This document shows positions 1 to 6,078 of a DNA stretch of 7,428 nt, one piece after another. Numbering within the stretch: position 1 is the stretch's first letter; each line of letters starts with the position of its first letter. The stretch comes from CAZQQN01 sp964549595 (GTDB lineage Bacteria > Bacteroidota > Bacteroidia > CAILMK01 > CAYYUA01), in assembly GCA_964549595.1 (NCBI GenBank), contig CAZJWK010000118.1, forward strand, positions 1 through 7,428, given 5' to 3'. The notes beneath the pieces were generated by a model, which was given only the letters and a program-made list of their open reading frames with translations, was not told where the DNA came from and did not search any database. The translations under genes and the position numbers were made by a program.

Positions 1-539
1 TGCTTGAAGCCAATAGCAAATCCTATCCATATACCAATTAGTATAAAATTCGTATTTGATTTTCTTTTGAAAACCAAAAAATAAAAAGCTAATGAAATAA
101 AAAGGATCATGAAAGTTTCTGTTACCGCTATGTTTCGGGAATCTAATATTCTCCAATTTAGGGTTAAGCCAAAAATCCAAAAACTTATCAAACCCCCTTT
201 TTCGTTTGATAAGTTTTTAGTGATTTCCCAAATAATAAAGGCATTAAGAATTATCGTTAAAATAGCTAAAAGTCTAGGAAACAAGTAATTAACTTCCAAT
301 AAATAGTTTGACAAACCATAAAGTAAAAAAATTAGAGGTGTTTTATTATCCACTAAACCTTTGTAAGGTGCTAGGCCCTGGAAGAACCATGCACGACCTA
401 TGTAGTTCCAAATCCCTTCATCTGTTCCCATCTTACCATTTAGGATACAAACTAGGCCAATAAGAAATAAAAAAAATCCTGAGCTAAATTTTATCCAATT
501 CCATTTCTTTAAATGCCTAAATATTTGGGAAGTGGACAT
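1..539 (-). CDS. GT-C type membrane glycosyltransferase (PMT/ArnT-like), N-terminal part only
   Basis: This open frame starts at the ATG at 537-539 on the minus strand and leaves the window after 179 complete codons without a stop, so the C-terminus is missing. It begins with a short basic, Trp-containing cytoplasmic stretch and a membrane segment at about residues 18-34. The first periplasmic loop then carries Asp40-Glu41 in the context GTDEGIW, followed by GRAWFFQGLAPY (48-59) and DNKTP (64-68). That order (acidic DE pair, short helix, GxxPY, D-x-K-x-P) is typical of PMT/ArnT-type GT-C enzymes, where the first-loop acidic residue is catalytic and the donor is a polyprenyl-phosphate sugar. 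Further hydrophobic segments follow, and the visible part ends in GFAIGFK, resembling the conserved Gxxxxxk turn of the family. It is divergent from the plus-strand gene at 1034. Family assignment is firm; the sugar and acceptor are unknown. Confidence 0.85.
   Translation of the reverse strand, partial: MSTSQIFRHLKKWNWIKFSSGFFLFLIGLVCILNGKMGTDEGIWNYIGRAWFFQGLAPYKGLVDNKTPLIFLLYGLSNYLLEVNYLFPRLLAILTIILNAFIIWEITKNLSNEKGGLISFWIFGLTLNWRILDSRNIAVTETFMILFISLAFYFLVFKRKSNTNFILIGIWIGFAIGFK
179..218. repeat. Perfect 15-bp inverted repeat (stem-loop) inside the partial GT-C gene
   Basis: The left arm AAAAACTTATCAAAC (179-193) and right arm GTTTGATAAGTTTTT (204-218) are exact reverse complements separated by a 10-base spacer. 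The repeat lies fully within the coding frame, around codons 107-120, which encode a polar loop (KNLSNEKGG) and the start of a membrane segment. Each arm ends in a run of five A/T, so RNA from either strand would form an A-U rich hairpin ending in U5. Its function is unknown; it could be an intragenic terminator or attenuator, a protein-binding site, or chance. Confidence 0.6.
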
Positions 540-1033
540 ATTAAATTTTGTAGGTTAAAACCAATAATACCCTATAAATCCCGAATTCTTCAAATTAGCA
601 GAATGGGTATACTGAAATTTTTTCGCAACTTTTTTCTACCTTAATGAATTTTAATTTTTGAATATTGGTTAGTTTTCCTTGTTTATGTATTCTTATTACG
701 GCTTTTTGATCTATTTTTTAATGGGTCGTTTATCCAACAATTTATGGATTTATAATCCCTTTAATGAACTGACTTGCCTTTTTCAAAATTAATCATTAAT
801 TTATTCTAAGCATCATTCCATAGAGAAGAGGGTTTGATAGTTTTCTAAAATATTTTAGAATTAAAGGGACTCAAAATGGCTAAGCGGCTTCCCCATGAAT
901 AATAAAAGCTAAGAATCAAAAGTTGAATCGTTTCACCATTGCATTCCAAAATCAGATAAATACGTAAATTCAAATAGTTCCAAAGGCAAAGTTTTTATTT
1001 AATTTTTGGTAAATTAAAATTTTTCGTTTTTAA
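540..1033. other. Divergent intergenic region without a gene
   Basis: These 494 bases separate two genes that point away from each other, so the promoters of both should lie here. No credible coding frame is present; the longest obvious ATG reading (876-902) encodes only eight residues. It is strongly AT-rich. Promoter-like words are weak. On the minus strand TAATTTTG (791-784) matches the TAnnTTTG -7 form, but it is 245 bases from the start codon and lacks a good -33 partner. On the plus strand TAATTTTTG (1000-1008) is one base too long. The region also has an 18-bp palindrome (843-860) and an AT-only 8-bp stem (998-1005 with 1011-1018) just before the plus-strand start. No tRNA, rRNA or mobile element end is visible. 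Confidence 0.7.
843..860. repeat. Perfect 18-bp palindrome, candidate operator
   Basis: TTCTAAAATATTTTAGAA is identical to its own reverse complement, and the symmetry ends at both flanks (T842 against T861). It lies between two divergent genes, about 174 bases upstream of the plus-strand start and 304 bases upstream of the minus-strand start. A dyad of this size could be the site of a dimeric regulator. It is almost all A/T, so a chance origin is not excluded, and no second copy was noticed in the window. Confidence 0.4.
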
Positions 1034-2602
1034 ATGCTAATCAGTGTTTTAGGGTTTTTAAATCAAAAAACAGGAAAATTATTTGATCGCCTGTTTAATT
1101 TTTTTTCTAAGCATTACCTATTTACTTTAATTGGTATTTTTTTTATGGGTGCTATAACCATTTTGACCAATAGTTTTTTAAATGAAAACGGTTATTTAAG
1201 TGGTGACTCCTATCATTATCTTAGGGTAGCCCAAAAATTGGTCAAATCAAAATTCCTTTTTTCTCAGGAAGCACTTCATATAAAAACTGCCCTCTGGCCC
1301 TTAGGATATCCGTTTTTTATTGCTTTAGTAGGGTTTATGACAAACCTTAAGGTTTTTTGGGCATCCAAAGTTTTGAACATTCTATTGCTTGGCGGTTCCT
1401 TAATTATACTTTTAAAATTTTTTCGGCAGTATGCCTGGGTATATGGGCTAATATTTTTAAGCGCTTCATTTTTAGAATACTTTAGTTATACTTTTTCCGA
1501 GGCCGGATTCATTTTTGGCTTAACCTGGTTTATTTTTTCCCTTTCAAAATTTTTGAATAAATGTTTTCCCACCCTTTGGCAATTGCTTTCCATTGTGCTT
1601 TCTATTTTATTCTTATTCCTTTTCCGGTATATTGGGATTTTTACTATTTTACTATTGGGTATTATTTGTCTTAAAGAATATTGGCAAGGGGGGAGGAATT
1701 TTAAACCATTGGTAATTTCCATTTTTGTTAGTTTACCCCTAATAGGTGCTTATTTGCTTTTAAATCTCAAGATGAAAGGTCAAGTATTTGGAGAAAGGGA
1801 TTTAGCCGTAGTTAATTCAGGGGAATTTTTTTTAGGTTTCTTTTACCATATTTTCTTAGAGCTGATTATTCCAATTAATCAAAATTTCCATTCTTTCAAG
1901 TGGATTATAAGTTGTATTGGTCTACAGGGTCTTTTTTTAATGTTGAATTGGTTTCATGAAAAGCCTGAATTTAAAAATGATTCAGAGGATATTAGCCATA
2001 ATTCATTTTGGAAAATTTCCCTGTTAGGAGGATTGACTTATTTGGTCATAGTTTTCTTGGTAATATTTATTTTAATGCATGATTTTCCCAATGCCCGTTA
2101 CCTTATCCCGGCTTCTTTTTTACTTTTCTTAGGGCTATTAAAATATTCTGAGGTCAATCATTTTCCGTTATTCAAAATTTTAGGCAAAACCTCAATGGTT
2201 ATATTTCTGTTTTCATTTATGCTGAATACTCCAATTAAGTTTATTTACCAAAAAGCAATTATTGGGGAACCATTAAGGACCTATACCCAACACATGAATG
2301 ATCTGAGAACCAGGTATAAAAACATGGAGCGCCCAGCAATTATTGGTTTTGGTAGTTATCATCTCGATTATAGGGAATCTGATCTTACCAAAATTACCCC
2401 TCCAATTTGTAGAACTGGAAAAGTTAATTACTCCTGTACCATGGATTCATTTAAAAATGTTTTGAAGAAAAGAAGTGAAAAAGCTTACGTGGAAATCCGG
2501 GATTCGAATTATCTGGCGAATGATAATACCACCGATTATCATAAGAGCATTTATAAATTTATGAATAAGCATAAGGGGAAAGATTGGGTGCTTATTGAGT
2601 GA
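1034..2602 (+). CDS. GT-C-like polytopic membrane glycosyltransferase
   Basis: This encodes a 522-residue integral membrane protein. The start is fixed: a TAA stop sits directly before the ATG, and the next Met (38) lies inside the first membrane segment. The layout is GT-C-like. A first membrane helix (about 28-48) is followed by a periplasmic loop with GDSYHYLRVAQKL (57-69), in which Asp58 occupies the place of the catalytic acidic residue. Then come WPLGYPF (88-94), a common first-loop signature in these families, some eight or more hydrophobic helices, and NARYLIP (353-359), matching the usual (A)RY..P stretch. The last 110 or so residues are hydrophilic and probably periplasmic, with Cys459 and Cys468 placed where they could form a disulfide. 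By analogy it would use a polyprenyl-phosphate sugar at the outer face of the inner membrane. Only one acidic residue, not a DE/DD pair, is present in the first loop, so the family placement is less firm than for its two relatives here. It ends 10 bases from the convergent sulfotransferase gene. Confidence 0.8.
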   Translation: MLISVLGFLNQKTGKLFDRLFNFFSKHYLFTLIGIFFMGAITILTNSFLNENGYLSGDSYHYLRVAQKLVKSKFLFSQEALHIKTALWPLGYPFFIALVGFMTNLKVFWASKVLNILLLGGSLIILLKFFRQYAWVYGLIFLSASFLEYFSYTFSEAGFIFGLTWFIFSLSKFLNKCFPTLWQLLSIVLSILFLFLFRYIGIFTILLLGIICLKEYWQGGRNFKPLVISIFVSLPLIGAYLLLNLKMKGQVFGERDLAVVNSGEFFLGFFYHIFLELIIPINQNFHSFKWIISCIGLQGLFLMLNWFHEKPEFKNDSEDISHNSFWKISLLGGLTYLVIVFLVIFILMHDFPNARYLIPASFLLFLGLLKYSEVNHFPLFKILGKTSMVIFLFSFMLNTPIKFIYQKAIIGEPLRTYTQHMNDLRTRYKNMERPAIIGFGSYHLDYRESDLTKITPPICRTGKVNYSCTMDSFKNVLKKRSEKAYVEIRDSNYLANDNTTDYHKSIYKFMNKHKGKDWVLIE

Positions 2603-2612
2603 AATTATTTGG

Positions 2613-3461
2613 TCATAAGCTGTAATTCAACTTATCAAGGAGCCCGAATCCTCCTACTTTTTCGAAATTCGCCAAATGACCATTAGTAAAGTAATCCGGC
2701 CATTTGTTTACCTCACTTTTAAAGTAAGTTTTTGAATTCCTTGGGTGACTTTGTAATTGCATTTTTTGAAGAGCCTTTTTATGGATCTTTTTAGAATCCG
2801 TAACCCAACTAAAAATACGGCTAAATTCCTTTTCGGGATTTAACTTAAAATCCTCAATTAAACAATCCGGAGAATCCAACCAGGGCATAAAGGTCTTGTA
2901 CCTATCCACAATATTAGGGATGTATAGGGATTCATAGTGATTTAAGTTTTTGATTCCTGGATACTCATGGCCAAGGATCAAAAATTGGATTTTTTCTTCC
3001 TGACGCTTTAAGGCTTTGAAAAATCTGAAAGGCCAGATATCCACTTCCTCATGGATTTCCCACCAATGAAGGTTTGAAATTATTACATCCCTGGGATCCC
3101 GAATAATCAGTAAATGTTTGATCTCATTTTGCCTGAATGTGGCCTCTACTTGAGGGTGGTATTCAACATGGCCACCCATCATTTCCCCTGGTAACAAAGT
3201 TTTGAGGTTCTGGTTTACCCTTTTGAAATCGGTGTTTCGTTGAGGGTTTACGAAATTTTGAGTCAATACGTGATTGAATGCGGCTTTGTTATAATGGTGT
3301 ATCCCCGGAATTCCTTCAACAGAAGTAATCAAAAGCTGTCCACCGCTTTTATGGAAACTGTTACAAAATACTTTCGGAGCTTTTTTATAAAACCACTTGT
3401 GCTTTTTTTCCTTGTATTGGGCTTGTAACTTTTTATTGAGTTTTATCAGGCTTTTTTTCAT
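2613..3461 (-). CDS. PAPS-dependent sulfotransferase
   Basis: This is a cytoplasmic-type enzyme of the Sulfotransfer_1 superfamily, expected to move sulfate from PAPS to a hydroxyl or amino group, here probably on a glycan. With the ATG at 3459-3461 it has 282 residues. A basic N-terminal helix precedes the 5'-phosphosulfate loop, FHKSGGQLL (36-44, Lys38). GGHVEYHP (96-103) follows, in which His98 is a candidate catalytic base. The 3'-phosphate motif RDPRDVIIS has Arg121 and Ser129 in the usual R-x7-S spacing. IEDFK and a terminal FEKVGGFGLLDKL match the later conserved parts of the family. The frame extends to a TTG at 3509, but that start would overlap the upstream gene by 77 bp, while the ATG overlaps by 29 bp; I prefer the ATG. 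It is the last gene of the minus-strand operon. The loop reads KSGG rather than the common KSGT/RSGS, which may only be family variation. Confidence 0.88.
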   Translation of the reverse strand: MKKSLIKLNKKLQAQYKEKKHKWFYKKAPKVFCNSFHKSGGQLLITSVEGIPGIHHYNKAAFNHVLTQNFVNPQRNTDFKRVNQNLKTLLPGEMMGGHVEYHPQVEATFRQNEIKHLLIIRDPRDVIISNLHWWEIHEEVDIWPFRFFKALKRQEEKIQFLILGHEYPGIKNLNHYESLYIPNIVDRYKTFMPWLDSPDCLIEDFKLNPEKEFSRIFSWVTDSKKIHKKALQKMQLQSHPRNSKTYFKSEVNKWPDYFTNGHLANFEKVGGFGLLDKLNYSL

Positions 3462-4986
3462 GGCTTTTCTCGAGGATTTCACGGTAATGTTTCTTTGGTA
3501 AAATAACAATTTTTCTATACCCTGCCCAGTTGGGGTAGTAATTAAAGTTTACTTCTTGTTGTCCAATGACTTTAGTAACGTAATCGTGGTGGTAGGCTTC
3601 CCAATAGGGCCAATGCTTTCTTTTCGGGTTGAAAGTGGCAACAAAAAAATGGCTTTTGGTTTGGGGAAAGGTATCTGACCGAATTAGGTTATCAGGAACA
3701 TTCTTTTCCGTATTGAAAAACTTTTTTCTCAGGTTCCTGGTAAGGAAAAACCTGGTTTCGGGATTTTTTTCAATATAAGTCTTGAGTTTGGAGGTTAGTG
3801 CTGCTTTACGGTAGTTAATAATGGAAAATGCGGCTTCAAAAGCAAAAAAAGCATTATAAATCAGGGTACTCACCACGAGAATAGAGGATATGGTTTTTAA
3901 CGGTTTATGTCCTTTGAATTTTCCTTTTCTAACCAGGTAAAAACCCAATGAAGCTAAGCAGAACAGAAATGGCAAAAGCACTTGGTAATTTCTTGCAATA
4001 AAAACCTTCTGTAAGGTAAAAAAAATTAGGTAAAAAACCGGAAAGGATAGCCAAATGAGGTGTATTCTTTTGATTTGGGCGTTTTTCAAATAAAGGAGGC
4101 CAGGAAAAATTAATAAAAAACAAATTGTGCTTAAACCTTCGGAAGGGGAAAAAGATGCCATTGAGAAATACTCTATCAAATGATAAAAATGATCCAAAGG
4201 GGGATTGGATAAGGTATGCCCGAAATGCCCGTTTTGGTAAATAAGGATATGCTCGTACAAATCCTGCCAAACCTTTTTAAAGTGGAATAAAAACCCTGGT
4301 GTCGTAATAAGAAAAGTTAAGATAGTTATGCCAATAACCTTTAAACTTTTCAAAGATTTCTCCTTCAAACCGTTTAAGGTTCCTGAACAAACAAACCAAG
4401 CGGATAAAATCAAGGGTATGAAGATAAGGCCGGCTGTGTATTTGCTACTCAAAGCCAGGCCACCAAAAATACCGCCCCAAACCAAATCCCGTTTTTGCTT
4501 ACTGTAAAAATGTTTAGAGGCAAAATAAACACTCCCGGCCACATTGGCCATCATGATGCTGTCCGGTGCGATCCACCTTATATGGTAACCGAACTCCCAG
4601 GAAAATGCCAGGAAGGCTGCCGCAATTAAACCGGATAAATTATCATTGGTGATCACCTTGGTTAATAAAAAGGTGAATAAAATGCCTAAGCATGAATAGG
4701 CAATAAATATTGCTCTGACAAGAAGGTGTTGCTTCCAAGGTTCTTCAAATCCGGAGTAAATAGGGGAAAGAAATTTGGTTAACTGAACAAGGGTTGCCAG
4801 GTCATGGGCTAAGGAAGGATACACATACCACCCTGGTAAAGGATTTCCGGTGGAGAAGCTTTCCCGGGCACTTTCCATAATCCTGTTTTCATCCCAATGG
4901 TAGCCAAACATGATACCCATTAGGCTAAAGGTGAGGGTAATCCCGAGAATGAGGGTTAATAATCCGTATGAAAGGCTATTATTCAT
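3433..4986 (-). CDS. GT-C type membrane glycosyltransferase (PMT/ArnT-like)
   Basis: This is a 517-residue polytopic inner-membrane protein. The first helix (about 8-28) leads into a periplasmic loop with HWDEN (30-34), so Asp32-Glu33 form the acidic pair expected of a GT-C active site, followed by PGWYVYPSL (51-59). Later landmarks are APDSIMM (140-146), the glycine-rich GGLALSSKYTAG (175-186), HFGHT (254-258) and ARNYQVLLP (331-339). All fit the PMT_2/GT39-like layout. The final 130 or so residues are soluble, rich in aromatic and basic residues, and probably periplasmic. I chose the ATG at 4986: it shares 8 bases (ATGAATAA) with the end of the preceding glycosyltransferase gene, whose TAA lies inside the overlap. 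The frame could begin at a TTG at 5004, but that is less likely. It should use a polyprenyl-phosphate-linked sugar; acceptor and linkage are unknown. The downstream sulfotransferase begins inside its last codons. Confidence 0.85.
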   Translation of the reverse strand: MNNSLSYGLLTLILGITLTFSLMGIMFGYHWDENRIMESARESFSTGNPLPGWYVYPSLAHDLATLVQLTKFLSPIYSGFEEPWKQHLLVRAIFIAYSCLGILFTFLLTKVITNDNLSGLIAAAFLAFSWEFGYHIRWIAPDSIMMANVAGSVYFASKHFYSKQKRDLVWGGIFGGLALSSKYTAGLIFIPLILSAWFVCSGTLNGLKEKSLKSLKVIGITILTFLITTPGFLFHFKKVWQDLYEHILIYQNGHFGHTLSNPPLDHFYHLIEYFSMASFSPSEGLSTICFLLIFPGLLYLKNAQIKRIHLIWLSFPVFYLIFFTLQKVFIARNYQVLLPFLFCLASLGFYLVRKGKFKGHKPLKTISSILVVSTLIYNAFFAFEAAFSIINYRKAALTSKLKTYIEKNPETRFFLTRNLRKKFFNTEKNVPDNLIRSDTFPQTKSHFFVATFNPKRKHWPYWEAYHHDYVTKVIGQQEVNFNYYPNWAGYRKIVILPKKHYREILEKSHEKKPDKTQ

Positions 4987-5626
4987 TGGATTCAGCTTGC
5001 TCAAATAGTGCTTTAAAAGCGGGTTTTTGTTTTTCAGAAGTGAACCTTTTCAGTACTTCATTTCTACCTTCCTTTAATAGGGTTCGCTTTTCCTTCTCAC
5101 TAAGGTTTAATACTTCCTTTATTTTTTCTGCCAAAATTTCCGGGTTCCTTTTTTCTACTACCCAACCATTATGGTTGTCGGTAATCATTTCTTCTGCTCC
5201 CTCCCAATTAGTGATTATACACGGTAAGCCCAGATATTGAGCTTCCAATATTACATTCGGAGTTCCTTCTGACAAACTGGGGTGAACCAAAATATCCGAA
5301 TTTTTCAATTCCTCAAGGACGTAGGCATGGTTTAAAGCCCCTTCAAACCTTACCCAATCCAAAAGCCCTAATTCCTTAGCATCCCAAAATAAAGCTTCGT
5401 ATAGTTCCCCGGATCCAAGGATTTTTAGTTTAGCTTTAATTCCTGTTTTATGTAATTTCTTTAAAGCCAAAATCAGATAACTATAACCTTTTACCCAATG
5501 AAGTCTTCCTATTGCTATAATTTGAAGAGTACTACCGGGTCCGGAATCTTTTTTTTCTTGTGGCATTTCATTTTCATCCAGGTGAGCTGGGATAATACAA
5601 GGTTTTTTTTGAATAGGAAATCCCAA
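4979..5626 (-). CDS. C-terminal (donor-binding) fragment of the broken GT4 glycosyltransferase
   Basis: This frame is open from 5716 (after a TAA at 5719-5717) to the TAA at 4981-4979. There is no ATG until 5566; a TTG at 5626 is the only earlier alternative start considered. It encodes the complete GT4 C-terminal Rossmann domain. Counting from 5626, there is GFPIQKKPCIIPAHLD as linker, IIAIGRLHWVKGYSYLI with Arg41 and Lys46 (the pair that contacts nucleotide-sugar phosphates), LKILGSGEL, VRFEGAL, and SEGTPNVILEA with the E-x7-E pair Glu120 and Glu128, then GAEEMI and NGWVV. All donor-site residues are kept. Only the acceptor domain is cut off, so this part alone is unlikely to be a working transferase unless it pairs with another protein. 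Confidence 0.7.
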   Translation of the reverse strand: MGFPIQKKPCIIPAHLDENEMPQEKKDSGPGSTLQIIAIGRLHWVKGYSYLILALKKLHKTGIKAKLKILGSGELYEALFWDAKELGLLDWVRFEGALNHAYVLEELKNSDILVHPSLSEGTPNVILEAQYLGLPCIITNWEGAEEMITDNHNGWVVEKRNPEILAEKIKEVLNLSEKEKRTLLKEGRNEVLKRFTSEKQKPAFKALFEQAESNE

Positions 5627-6078
5627 ACGAATGGCTTTTTGGTGTAACCCTTTTGAAACAAAATAAAAGTAAAGGTCTCTTTTAAATAATTCTTTGTAAG
5701 GGTTGTAGGCAAATTGTTATTTGCTAGTATATGTTGGTTGGAATAAATTCTTGCTAAAATTTGCTTTAATGGAATCCTGGCTTCCCTTTCAAGCTTATAA
5801 AACCGGTAAGTTGTTTTTAAACCATTGCTAACCAGCAGGGTAAAAAAACTGCTAAAAACCTGGAAAAAGCGAATTAAGATACTTTGTGAAAGAGGTTTTG
5901 GTGGTTTATGGAAATTATTTTTTAAATACTGCTTATCTTCTTGGTAATGTAATGGAAAAATGTGGACCTTGTAACCCAATGCTTCCCAAACCTTTAAATC
6001 ATTTGAGAAAAAGGTTTCCGAAAAATTAAATATTTTCGGTACCAACAGGGCAATTGTTTTAGTAGAGGACCTATTCAT
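5515..6078 (-). CDS. N-terminal fragment of the broken GT4 glycosyltransferase
   Basis: This is the frame actually translated from the ATG at 6078, with 187 codons. Residues 8-45 contain the Rossmann start of a GT4 acceptor domain, IALLVPKIFNFSETFFSND then LKVWEALGYKVHIFPL; the P-x(5)-SETF pattern is common in GT4 enzymes of polysaccharide loci. Authentic sequence continues to about residue 122. The last 65 or so residues are an out-of-frame tail rich in Lys, Phe and Leu that matches nothing recognisable. It lacks the donor-sugar-binding domain and so should not be an active glycosyltransferase. Translation would be coupled to the upstream gene by the 4-bp ATGA overlap. Confidence 0.7.
   Translation of the reverse strand: MNRSSTKTIALLVPKIFNFSETFFSNDLKVWEALGYKVHIFPLHYQEDKQYLKNNFHKPPKPLSQSILIRFFQVFSSFFTLLVSNGLKTTYRFYKLEREARIPLKQILARIYSNQHILANNNLPTTLTKNYLKETFTFILFQKGYTKKPFVWDFLFKKNLVLSQLTWMKMKCHKKKKIPDPVVLFKL

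Larger units (their letters stand above)
4979..6078 (-). pseudogene. Broken GT4 family glycosyltransferase (frameshift, probable internal deletion)
   Basis: The two halves of one GT-B fold GT4 enzyme lie in different frames. The N-terminal half starts at the ATG at 6078 and is convincing up to about residue 122 (HILANNN, near 5713). Family-like sequence then resumes in another frame from 5716: QFAYNPYKELFKR, then VSKGLHQKAIRLGFP, then the complete donor-binding domain to the TAA at 4979. From 5713 the first frame reads unrelated sequence to its stop at 5515. Rejoining the frames needs 3n+1 extra bases (or 3n+2 fewer). In GT4 relatives about 35-40 more residues usually lie between these two points, including the His/Asp-containing acceptor-domain strands (the HGxD or RGxDI region). 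That suggests a deletion of roughly 100 bp rather than a single-base error; this size is an estimate from memory of the family. The start shares an ATGA overlap with the upstream GT4 gene. The joined product would have about 365 residues and is probably inactive. Confidence 0.8.

Noticed and set aside
876..902. Tiny reading frame MAKRLPHE in the intergenic region
   Set aside because: It has eight codons, no supporting signal and no recognisable leader-peptide pattern.
2590..2620. Possible terminator stem GCTTAT / ATAAGC spanning both convergent stops
   Set aside because: The stem is only 6 bp, AT-rich, with a 19-base loop and no U-run; too weak to call.
3462..3509. N-terminal extension of the sulfotransferase from a TTG at 3509
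   Set aside because: It would need a TTG start and a 77-bp overlap with the upstream gene. The ATG at 3461 gives a 29-bp overlap and keeps the whole conserved domain.
3730..3754. Imperfect hairpin (CAGGTTCC with GGAAAAACCTG) inside the GT-C gene
   Set aside because: It has a bulged short stem in coding sequence and no flanking signal; expected by chance.
3929..4270. 113-codon open frame on the minus strand inside the GT-C gene
   Set aside because: It overlaps a clearly conserved membrane glycosyltransferase gene in another frame and has no family features; an AT-rich frame shadow. The shorter frames opposite the GT4 genes (4968-5240, 6190-6411, 6429-6656), the GT-C gene (1486-1722) and the sulfotransferase (3240-3428) were dropped for the same reason.
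4987..5004. N-terminal extension of the GT-C gene from a TTG at 5004
   Set aside because: The ATG at 4986 lies in a neat ATGAATAA overlap with the upstream stop and directly precedes the first membrane helix; the extra six residues add nothing recognisable.
5700..5725. Programmed ribosomal frameshift joining the two GT4 halves
   Set aside because: There is no slippery heptamer at the switch point, and the joined product would still lack part of the acceptor domain, so decay is the better explanation.
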